Shown here: positions 11,800-20,099 of the stretch, piece after piece
Layout: each line of letters starts with the position of its first letter
Position numbering within the stretch: the first letter of the stretch is position 1
The notes under the pieces: generated by a model
What the model was told of the DNA's origin: nothing
The model's input: only the letters and a program-made list of their open reading frames with translations
The model's database searches: none
Made by a program: the position numbers and the translations under genes
DNA from: Lunularia cruciata
Lineage: Eukaryota; Streptophyta; Marchantiopsida; Lunulariales; Lunulariaceae
Length of the DNA stretch: 64,000 nucleotides
Reading direction: 5' to 3'
NCBI GenBank assembly: GCA_948567375.1
Contig: OX419755.1
Coordinates: 69,692,944 to 69,756,943 of the forward strand

Positions 11800-12595
11800 T
11801 CAATTTTGAGATAGGAAAGGGTAGATATGAAGAGATAGATTGTCCCTTGGGATCTGTAGGTAGGAAAGGATGCTAGGAAGTGATGCCTAAGTAGGCGAGT
11901 ATGTTGTTTGCTTCAGTATTTAAGTGAAGCATTTGCAGTATGATGTTATTCAGTATTCATCTTTCTGAAGATAGATAAAGTGAAGTGCTATTTTCAGTAC
12001 TCGTCGCTTAAGCTTAATTCCAATTGTCAATTTTGTGTTTGTGTTTGTGAGTGTGTGAAGAATTCCAAAGAGCAAGTCAATGTGTCTGTGGATGTTGAAA
12101 TCTACAGCCTTGATCTTCATTTTGTGTGTTTGATCCTGAGTGCAGTGCATCGGAGCAATGCCTTGACAGGTCTGAGAGGAATTGTAGTATTGTTAGTATT
12201 CTACATTGGTGAGTGCAGCACGAAGTTTATGTGAAGCAATTTTGATCAAGGAAGTTGTGCCTTTAGTGGAGGGGTGGAACACAATTCTGAGGTGAAATCG
12301 GTCTTCGTAGTGAAGTGCCGTCTTCGGGAGAATCTGAATCATCACAATCAAGAGTTGTTTGTACAGAATTTACTATGATGTGATTATATGTGCGTATTCG
12401 TGACAAGTTGTCAAGATTGTGAGCTTGTTACTCTCTTCTGGGTGTAGTTTCTACCTGAGAGATTAAAGAAGCCATCAAGAAGAACTGCCATTGTGACTTT
12501 TGACTTTGTATTTGACTAATTTGGGATAGTATCTCTGTGGGAACAAACTTTATTGACCCAATTACCGCAAAAGTGATATTTGCCGAGTTGTCACA
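11800..12595 (+). repeat. B1 3' LTR-like terminus
   Basis: Collinear with 30-829 (B2) and, more diverged, with 40080-40620 (B3) and 41760-42345 (B4). It contains a TATA-like GTATTTAAG near 11923, a poly(A)-like AGATAAAG near 11975, the block GCAATGCCTTGACAGGTCTG, and the terminal TTGTCACA. Three copies share this end, which fixes the boundary. Confidence 0.65.
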
Positions 12596-12600
12596 AGTAT
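12596..12600. repeat. Target-site duplication of B1, right copy (AGTAT)
   Basis: Matches 5209-5213. The protease-side reading frame of element A resumes in phase immediately after it. Confidence 0.85.
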
Positions 12601-12729
12601 TGTCATCAGTATTGACTATTGGGAGGAGACAAACTCCTATAGAACAGGTTGGCAATCTGGTGAGGGACAAGTATGTCACTACCAATATGCTTTAGTAGTG
12701 GCGGTCTTGGCTTACTATAGTTCGGGACC

Positions 12730-14010
12730 ATGGCAGCATCGGTTTTAGCTTTCAATGGTGCAATTACTTGGCTTGGTGACTTGTTGGAGGGGAACGCCCA
12801 TGCAGAGTATACTCTAGTACCAAAGGAGATCACTTGGATTTGGAGTACAAGTGTGATTGTTCCATCCACCTTGGATGTTCCATTGTGGAGTTTAGAGGAG
12901 GCGTTGCAACAACATGCAGACCAGTTAGTGCAGCAGGCTTGGAGTGGAGCCTTTGTACCATCAGGAGATGAGTGTGAGGATGAGCCTCCAGAGTCAATTA
13001 CTTTGATACCTCTGGATACCATAGTCATTGCTTGGCAGTATCTAGTAGAGGGGATATGTCTATTGGAGTTGTTTGGTGGGATTAGCACCCGACTAGTTGC
13101 GGTATTATAGGCGAGTATACGAGTATAGAGGTACTTGTATATAGAGAGAGATGAGACTGCTAGGCAAGTCTCTCTACATCATGTGGCATACTTGGCCTAT
13201 TGATATCTAGAGTTATTACCGATGTCAGCAGTCAGAGGTTACCAAAAGGCCCTACTAGTAGATATTTCCTTACTGGGGGCGCATGATCTGGAGAAACATG
13301 GGCCTATTCACTTGGTGATTTCTAGATGGCCATGTCAGGGACATACACATGCTGGTAGAGGTTTGGGTCTTTAGGATCCTTGTTCTAGTGTGTTTTGGGA
13401 GATGTTACGGATACTACGACATCTCCAGGTTCATCAGTCCATTTCTTTAGCTTACCTTTTGGAGAATGTTCCTTTGATGGGTGATTCTTGCACTAGAGTG
13501 GTGGTGAGTATACATCAGGTCTATTCTTGGATATGACATGCTGTATTGTTAGATACAGCCAAAGTGGGATCAAGGGCTCATCATCTTTATCTTTGGTGGA
13601 CAAACCTCTTACCTAGAGAGGTTCTATAGCGTGCTTATAATGGGATTTAGCGACTTGACCACATCCTTGTTGATGATATCTTGGATGTTGGGCGTCAGTC
13701 TCAAACAATGGTAGTGGCTGATAGGTCACCTATGGCAGTGGTGAACCTAGTGGGATAGCCTAGAGCTACATTTCCCACACTCATGAGTTTCCTAGGCTCT
13801 CATGCTTTTTGAGAAGGAGGACCGGGACTTGTTTGGGACTCATAGTTACAGTAGTTGGTAGAGCCCAATGTTGATGAGAGAGAGTGGGCAATGGGTTTTT
13901 GCACTAGTATTATTGGTATTCTAGCAGTGTCAGAGGCATCCAGGCATAAGGTGTTAGGTTAAGCTATGGACTTGAACTATTTGACTTGGATTGTGAGCCT
14001 TGGCTTGGCA
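12730..14010 (+). pseudogene. Cytosine-5 DNA methyltransferase domain captured by element A
   Basis: A C5-MTase domain methylates cytosine in DNA using S-adenosylmethionine. Motifs in one frame: motif I LLELFGGIST (13061-13095; the usual form is FxGxGG); a motif II/III-like YIERDET shortly after; motif IV WPCQG with the catalytic Cys codon at 13333-13335; motif VI LLENVPLMGD (ENV at 13462-13470); motif VIII SRAHHLYLWWTN (13570-13605); and a late VLG-AMDLNYLTW segment (13950-13990) where motif X is expected. Motifs VI and VIII resemble the DNMT3/DRM-like class more than CMT/MET1. About 100 residues precede motif I (frame open from 12730). Between 13061 and 14010 there are 12 in-frame stops (13108, 13126, 13201, 13372, 13534, 13627, 13648, 13756, 13810, 13843, 13852, 13960). 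Each is one C-to-T change from Gln or Arg, with no frameshift. The domain lies between protease and RT, and no host gene surrounds it. Confidence 0.85.
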
Positions 14011-14348
14011 GAGAAACATAAGATGCGCTTGATAGGCATCACCACTCTGATACTTGTAAGCCCTGTGCCTATCAAGACGATTCAAGCACATGCGGGGGGA
14101 AATGGACCGAGTGGACATGGTATTCTTGGGACACAACCAATAGCTACTAGGGAGAGTGGTCGACTTGGAGTCCATCCAAGTGAGCGTGGGCTACTTGGAT
14201 TACACCCTTGGTCTACTTGGGATGCAGCTAGAGGACATGTGGAGCTTACAGCCAGAGTGGAAGGAGTTTTTCACACAGAGGTTGGGACCTCTAGTGGTTG
14301 GAGCATGACACTATTGCTCCCAAGGGCCCAGTGTAGCAACCAGTTAGT
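14011..14348 (+). pseudogene. Linker between methyltransferase and reverse transcriptase
   Basis: The methyltransferase frame stays open to about 14370 with a Gly/His/Ser-rich, low-complexity composition (GRLGVHPSERGLLGLHP), suggesting a flexible linker in the polyprotein. RT begins in a different frame at 14349, so at least one shift has occurred or a programmed frame change existed. No domain recognised. Confidence 0.5.
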
Positions 14349-15850
14349 ATGTCTTCCACTCCTACTATAGTTACAAAAGATACTTGGGAGCTAGATCTTG
14401 GACCCAAGCTTACTAGAGAGGAAAGACGGAAGGTTTGGAGGTTCTTGAGGAACCATACAAGCTATTTTTCCTTTGGTATGAAGGATTTGGGTGCTTTGAA
14501 AGGACCTGGTATACGGATTGAGCTGACTAACAAGACACCAATTTTTTTAATGTCCTTATCGATATAGTGATATGGACAGGACATTGATTCAAAGCCAGAG
14601 AAGTGACCTTTTTGAGGCTGGTTTGGTGGAGATTTCACATGGAAAGTATGCATCAACGATAGTGATGCCAACCAAGAAGGATATGCATGGCACTACATAG
14701 AAAGGCGGATGTGTGGAGATTACCGTCTTATCAACCGAGAGACCAAGGCTGATCGGTATGCCATGCCTACACCGGAGGAGATTTTTGATGCAATTGGGCA
14801 TGCAAAGGTCTTCCATACTTTGGATCTTTGAGCGGGATATCATTAGTTGCCAATCAGGGATGAGGATAATCCAAGACAACATTCTGGGCTATTGATCCTC
14901 ATGGCAAGGATGTGTTATATCAGTGGAGGTACTTACCGTTTGGGTTAAAGAAGGCTCATGCTGAGTTCTAGAGTGTCATGGATAGGATCCTAGCTGGATT
15001 GGATTTTGCTTGATGCTATATTGATGACATTTTGGTCTATAGCACTACTATGGAGGAGCATGAGAGACTATTGTTGGAGGTGTTTGAGAGGTTGAGATCT
15101 CATGGACTCAAATTACATGCTGGGAAGTGTAGGTTCTTCCATGAGTAGGTTGAGTATTTGGGTCACGCTATCTACCACAAAAGACTTGGTGTTCAACAGA
15201 CCAAGGTGGAGGCTATTGCACGTATTCCTTGGCCTATGGATGTGAGCAAAGTGCAAGCATTCCTTGGGTTGGCAAACTTCTATCGCCGCTATGTTAGAGG
15301 ATTTATTGCCAAGGCCTTGGCGAAGCTGACCAAGCTTACACAAGAGTGGTGTTGGGGAGATGAGCAGGAGAGAGCTTTTATAGAGCTCAACAAGAGGTTG
15401 ATATCTACTCCTATTTTGAGGAGACCAATCAGAGGATGACCATTTTAGGTTCATATTGATTGGAGTATGTTGAGGCTTGGAGCGGTGCTCACCCAACATG
15501 ATGATGAGGGGAAGGAGTTTATGGTGGCCTATGCTAGTCACTCCAACAATTCAGCGGAGGCAAAGTATAGTTCATATGAGGAAGAGTGCTTGGCAGTAGT
15601 TTGGGTAGTAGCACATTTCTGATGTTACCTATTTGGTAACCCTTTCACTCTTATCATTGATCATCAACCACTGAAGTGGTTGATGGAGTCTGGCAAGCTT
15701 TTAAGGAAGCTTGCATGATGGGCTCTGATTTTATAGGAGTATGATTTCACGGTTGTTCACAGACCTAGAGTGGTGAATCGTGATGAAAATGGGTTGAGTA
15801 GATTCCCATGTCCCAACCAGCAGGATCAGACTAGAGCACGTTGGCATGGT
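14349..15850 (+). pseudogene. Element A reverse transcriptase and RNase H, decayed
   Basis: RT copies element RNA into DNA; RNase H removes the RNA strand. Visible landmarks: TREERRKVWRFLRNH and the MKDLGALKGP region (14400-14520), YRLINRETKADRYAMPTPEE (14720-14780), FHTLDL followed by a stop, the catalytic YIDDILVYS (YIDD at 15017-15028), then the thumb/connection (VEAIARIPWPMDVSKVQAFL, FYRRYV; 15205-15295). RNase H follows with HIDWSMLRLGAVLTQHDDEG and YSSYEEECLAVVW (15450-15605), then IDHQPLKWLM. Several stops and at least three frame changes. The closest architecture is Ty3/gypsy. Confidence 0.85.
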
Positions 15851-15899
15851 GAGACAATGAAGAGATGGTGCCAGGTTGGCATGCATTGGCCTTTTTGTG

Positions 15900-17110
15900 T
15901 ATATATATTTTCAAAGGCTTTGGTGGTATCTCTCTCAATGCATACATGAGGACTTATTGAGGTCATAGATCCAAAGTGAAGATATTGGTACAGTTTGGCA
16001 AGACATTCATGATGATGTCTTAGTGAAGGACTATCTTTGCATTGGTGTTGTGGGTGGCACAGTTGGGGCTAAGGAGAGAGATTGTGTTCTTCAGCAAGCC
16101 AAACGGTTCAGATTGGAGGAAGACACCTTTTGCATGTATGGGAGGATGGTAGAGTGCGAGTAGTACCACTTCCATCTTAGAGACCACAATTGGTCCGTCA
16201 TGCTCATGAAGAGCTAGGACATTTTGGAGTAAAGCGAACATATAGCTTACTCTAGAGTCATTATTGGTGGCACGGTATGCAAACTGAGGTACAACAATTT
16301 GTTGCCAAATGAGTGGTTTGTGACCGAGTTAGAGCATCATTCAATGCTCTTACGCCATAGTTACACCTATCACCTATCATGGATTGGGTTACCATTGGAG
16401 TTTGGACTTTGTTGGACCTTTACCGCTAACTGTGAGACATCATTGGTGTGTGGAGCACTTCTCCAAGTGGATTGAGTTGGTGGCACTTCTTGACAAGTCT
16501 AGTAAAGGGACAACTTACTTGTTCCTGGATTGAGTTCTTAGTCATTTTGGTGCACCAGCTGAGGTTTTGACTGATCAGCGTACAGAGGTCTTGGGGAGTT
16601 TCAGGTCTTGTGTGACAAGGCTTTGATTGATCATCGTACTACATCTCAAGATCACCTTGAGGCAAATGGCTTAGCAAAGAGAGTGGTTCAGATGGTGAAG
16701 AGAGGATTGCAAAAATATGGTTTGCAGAGAGGCCACTTGGGAGATTGGGATCTCTAGTTACCTTGGTTGGCCATGGGCTATTGGTTCAGCCAGCAAGCCT
16801 CCTTAGTATTCTTCTCTCTGTACTTTCTACTCTATGGACAAGATCTAGATTTACCTACAACCATTTGTCAAGATGCTACTATAGTTTTAGACTTGGATGA
16901 CCTCGATGTATGGATGAGCGCATGTTCTCAACGGGCAGAGATCTTTTGGAGAGTGATGCCAATGGCTTTTGAGAACATGGCAATTTCTTAACACAGAGAT
17001 ACTTTACGCTATGCTACCATTTGAGGAGGAGGTTATAGACACTCAATCCATTGATTTCATCCATGAGATTGTATATCTATAGCAGATAGCACCAACAACA
17101 CTTGATGTTT
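15900..17110 (+). pseudogene. Element A integrase, decayed
   Basis: Integrase inserts the DNA copy into chromosomes. An HHCC zinc-binding part is seen at 16195-16330 (HAHEELGHFGVKRTY, then a CDRV segment). In the catalytic core, the D near DFVGPL-type sequence (about 16400), the EHFSKWIELVAL block (16455-16490) and a second D in VLTDQ (16565-16580) are readable across frame changes. The ANGLAKRVVQMVKRGLQKYG block (about 16660-16730) corresponds to the region of the third catalytic acidic residue, where Glu is not evident. The C-terminal part includes YFLLYGQDLDLP and an LDDLDVWMSACSQRAEIFWR block shared with copy A2 (63580-63783, minus). Confidence 0.8.
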
Positions 17111-17426
17111 TGACAGGCTGTACTATCTTGAGAGTGTGTGAGGTTTTGCTATCTGGAGTCCTTGTGTTAGAAGGACATGATGGTGTTGTTTGGAAGGATC
17201 ATGTGTGCAATTGTGTGTCATGCCACCTCCCAAACATTGATGGTACTATGGACCCAAGCTTGGCACTTGTACGTGTAGGCTTGAGGTGTATGTTATGTGG
17301 CTCTTTTGGTGGAGCTGCTACTATGTTAGTGTGTGATAGTTGTTCAAGAGGATGGCATATGGCATGTATGACTCCTCCCCTCACGGGGTTCCTCAAGGAC
17401 AGTGGTTATGTCCTAGATGTACTTGA
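17110..17426 (+). pseudogene. PHD finger at the C-terminus of element A pol
   Basis: After an integrase tail segment (GCTILRVCEVLLSGVLVLEG, HDGVVWKDHV) comes a C4HC3 zinc finger. Its ligands are CMLC (Cys codons 17287-17289 and 17296-17298), CDSC (17332-17334, 17341-17343), GWHMAC (His 17356-17358, Cys 17365-17367), and, after a one-base loss near 17385, WLCPRC (Cys 17409-17411 and 17418-17420) with a stop at 17424-17426. Spacing C-x2-C-x11-C-x2-C-x4-H-x2-C and the W two residues before the last CxxC are diagnostic of PHD fingers, which usually bind the histone H3 N-terminal tail. An additional CNCVSC pair precedes it. This is where chromoviruses carry a chromodomain. In copy A2 the same segment is preserved but most Cys codons have become Tyr or are otherwise lost. 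Confidence 0.85.
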
Positions 17427-17595
17427 CCTATAGCTAGTTCATTCTTTATATGTTATAGATTGTAGACAAGTGACTAACAATGGAGCTCCATAGCACCCGA
17501 CATCTTGAACTTTGCCCATTATAAGGTATACCATATACTTAGAGTAGATGGCTATCTGGAGTTAGAGGGACCTAACCGCCAACTAGGGAGCCAAT
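17427..17595 (+). other. Element A 3' untranslated segment before the LTR
   Basis: Non-coding sequence between the polyprotein stop and the 3' LTR. No clear polypurine tract is seen immediately before 17596; AACTAGGGAGCC is the nearest purine-rich stretch. Confidence 0.4.
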
Positions 17596-18145
17596 TGTGT
17601 CACTTTAGAGTCTATGTATGACTTATGTGTGAGTTGTGCTTCTATAGTGTATGATGTTGATAGTGATGTATGTTGTGTAGCAATGTATATACACACAACA
17701 TCTGTCACACCATTTGTAGTGTTGCATCTAGATTGCTCAAACACTAGAGTTCCAATGATAGTAGTTAGAGTTATTTCAGTAGTTTCTCATAGACTACTTT
17801 CCGACGGTCAGATTTTGTGTTCAGGGTACTGACTTCACGGTGGAGCCCACCGTCACTTTGCACCATCAAGTGTGCCATCAGTGGGACCGTTAGGATTTCA
17901 GACCTAGCTCAACTCCAAAGAGTATACTTCCAAAGTGCAGCTCTAGGGAGCTCACTTCTCAGATGTTGAGCCTTTGAGTTCCTGGCTATGGTGGAAAGAG
18001 TCCAATAAGTGTCACTTGGATTCTCTTACCTAGAGTGGGTGTGGCTTGATTGTAATCAATACCCAATTGTTGGCAGTTTATAGAGTGATAGATCAAGTAC
18101 TAGTCTAAGTTGAGTGGATTCAAGAGTTGTAAACAATACGATTAT
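17596..18145 (+). repeat. Element A 3' LTR
   Basis: About 550 bp starting TGTGTCACTTTAGAG and ending near AACAATACGATTAT. It matches the 5' LTR from about 17690 on. The terminal CA of the 5' LTR (GATTACA) is mutated here to GATTAT. A third, minus-strand LTR of the family lies at about 62340-62870. Confidence 0.8.
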
Positions 18146-18250
18146 TGTGGCACTTTAGAATCTATGTATGACTTATGTGTGAATTGTGCTTCTACAGTGT
18201 ATGATGTTGACAGCAATGTTTGTTGTGTAGCAATGTATATATGCACAACA
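18146..18250 (+). repeat. Second, partial A-family LTR start in tandem
   Basis: Immediately after the 3' LTR the sequence restarts with TGTGGCACTTTAGAAT and follows the LTR for about 105 bp before diverging. This head-to-tail LTR start is unexplained by a single element. Confidence 0.65.
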
Positions 18251-18424
18251 CACATCTAACGTGACCGCCAACAACAGATAGAGTAGAAGGTCCTTTAGAA
18301 GGACTATCCCCTTCATGATGCCACTTTGGAGCCTCTATGTCATCTCCAAAATGCACAAACGGCCATCCAGGAGTTTGAAGCTTCAATGGAAACAAGGACA
18401 TCACCAACTAGTAGTGGAGGAATA
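18251..18424 (+). other. Short junction segment, gag-like composition
   Basis: A stretch of about 170 bp between the LTR fragment and the D-family LTR. One frame reads LHDATLEPLCHLQNAQTAIQ, a hydrophilic helical sequence of gag-like character, but nothing specific is recognised. Confidence 0.25.
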
Positions 18425-18725
18425 TGTAACAATATGGAGTTTAGCAACAAAGTTAGTCAAGGCTAACAAATAGTGAAAAGGCTAAATTAGCCTAAAATAT
18501 CTTAGAAGTATCTAGGAAGCTTATTGGGCAGCTTTCCACTAGCTTAGCTTGCACCCCAAGAAAGTGGCTCAAGGAAGCTTCTTGAGAAGCTTCTCAAGAG
18601 CCTTGTATGCTCCCTATAAATATGAGAACCAAAGCTCATGCTAGGCATTTTGAGTTTCCTTCATTCAAGTGTCCCAATGGGAGCTTCCATTCTCCCTTTT
18701 CTCTCATCAATCTTGGTCTTTTACA
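18425..18725 (+). repeat. D-family LTR, short form (copy D1)
   Basis: 301 bp starting TGTAACAATATG and ending GGTCTTTTACA (TG...CA), collinear with D2 at 38116-38541. It contains TATAAATA at 18615-18622 and one GAAGCTTCTTGAGAAGCTTC block upstream of it. No 5-bp target duplication is visible. The right edge abuts the internal sequence of chromovirus C1, so either D1 is a solo LTR in a rearranged site or it replaced the C1 5' LTR. Confidence 0.75.
18615..18622 (+). promoter_or_regulatory. TATA box in D1 LTR
   Basis: TATAAATA in the same context as 38432-38439 of D2 (TGTATGCTCC upstream, GCTCATGCTAGG downstream). Conserved between two copies, so a probable core promoter of the LTR. Confidence 0.55.
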
Positions 18726-18925
18726 TGGTTAGATTGAAAGTGATGTTTAGAGATTTTGTAGTCCGTAATTTTGGTGAAGAATATTATCAACAAATGATGG
18801 CCTTTGAGGTCCCAATGATAGTCATAATAGTAGGTGCTTCTTCTTGCATAATCATATTAACCCTATATTGAAGTAGGAAGTAACAAATTGAGTGTTTATT
18901 GTGTGTACAAATCATAGAGCTATAG

Positions 18926-19900
18926 TTGCAATATCGGATGCAAGGAATAAAGGGGATGTTGAATAAGTTTCAAGAGATCAAGATAACCATGGAGGCATTA
19001 CAAGGTCAAGTATGTACCTTTAGGAATGATTACGCAGTGCAAGAAGGAGAACCATCCTCAAACCTAGTACCAATAGCTGAAGTACCTAGAGACTCACTCA
19101 TGCCAATGACATTGACCCCGGTCAATAACAAAGCCATATTGTTACTACGGATGAAGAAGATATGCAACATTAAGCCTTACAAGGGACAACATTCTATAAG
19201 ATTAATGGAAAACTGGATTTCAAGAATAAATCGATGCTTTTAATTAATTATAATTGAGATCACCAACCATTCTGCAAACATGTTTGCATGTGGATAATTG
19301 ATCAATAAAGCTCTCACATGGTACAATGCTTGGAAAAAATCATGTTGGCAAAAGGAAGAGAGATCTTTTGGATGACTAAGCAAGAAAGGTCACTAAAGTA
19401 TTTCAAATCCATGGATTTAGTGTAGATGGCCAAAACCTGACTATCGGGGTTGAAGAAAAAGAACAACATACAAGAGTATGTGGAGGCATTTCTTGATATG
19501 TAGGTAGTGATAATTGATATGAGTCTAATAGAAGCTCTTGAAAATTTCAAACATGTGCTAAAAGAGGGTAACCAAGAGGTAATGGTACAAAATCCTCATA
19601 GTATTTTAGAAGCCATTGCTTACACTTAGAGAATAGCAAGGGCGCTTAGAGGAGGTGAAGGGTAGTCTCAACTTAACAATATCAGACTGAAATGTCACAC
19701 TTTGGAGGACCATTTCCTGTGGAATTGGGCAACATTCAGTTTTGAGACCATGGAGCACAACCGGTCCAAGGAGAACAAGAATAAGTCAAAGAAAGGAGAG
19801 ATGGAGTCTCACAAGGAGAAGAAGCTTGAATAGAACAACAAAATTGTTACAATTGTGGCCGAGTTGGGCACATAACCATTGATTTGTATGCTCATCTTCC
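18926..19900 (+). pseudogene. C1 gag with degraded zinc knuckle
   Basis: An N-terminal coiled-coil frame (MLNKFQEIKITMEALQGQVC, 18956 on), then a capsid-like region in shifting frames (GTMLGKNHVGKRKRD-type sequence near 19320). At 19845 the reading CYNCGRVGHITID gives C-x2-C-x4-H; the last Cys (TGT) follows one base out of frame. The same knuckle in C2 (about 45866) has its TGT Cys codons changed to TAT. Confidence 0.65.
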
Positions 19901-20099
19901 TAAAGATCCTTGGCCTCTATATAGGACTTTTGAACAACATGGAGAGACAAATTGAGGAAGAGGATGCTAAAATCACATTGCAAAATGAAAATTGCCAGCA
20001 AATGTACCTCATAGCCTTACTAGCTTGATGGAGAAGAGTAAGAGTGGGAGAAGGAAGAGGACAAGTATGCAAAGGTAGAGGAAGACAAAAAGACAACTG

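Larger units (their letters stand above)
5214..12595 (+). mobile_element. Element B1: 7.4 kb LTR-type element nested in A, gag-like only
   Basis: It begins TGTGGTACC and ends TTGTCACA, bounded by AGTAT duplications. The interior holds a gag-like frame (about 6085-7550), a CT-rich non-coding tract (about 7900-11230), a second frame (about 11236-11796) and an LTR-like 3' end. No protease, RT, RNase H or integrase was found, so it resembles non-autonomous gag-encoding elements (TR-GAG/LARD type). Oddity: the left end (5214-about 5652) and the right end (about 11800-12595) do not look alike by eye, apart from a shared GAGTTGTCA terminus. Either the LTRs have diverged strongly, or the copy is a recombinant. 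It inserted after A, so it is the younger element. Confidence 0.75.
925..18145 (+). mobile_element. Element A: Ty3/gypsy-like LTR retrotransposon with DNA methyltransferase and PHD finger (nested, inactive)
   Basis: An LTR retrotransposon of about 9.8 kb once the 7.4 kb insertion B1 (5214-12595) is discounted. Domain order: 5' LTR, gag with zinc knuckles, aspartic protease, C5-DNA methyltransferase, reverse transcriptase, RNase H, integrase, PHD finger, 3' LTR. RT-RNase H-integrase is the Ty3/gypsy order. Direct terminal repeats (925-1398 and 17596-18145) match closely. Many stops and several frameshifts make it non-functional. Most stops are TAG or TGA at positions where CAG or CGA is expected, consistent with deamination of methylated cytosine. 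The methyltransferase and PHD domains are described separately. Confidence 0.85.

Noticed and set aside
12730-13110. Methyltransferase as a host gene exon
   Set aside because: It lies in phase between element protease and RT, uses no visible splice sites, and is flanked by element LTRs.
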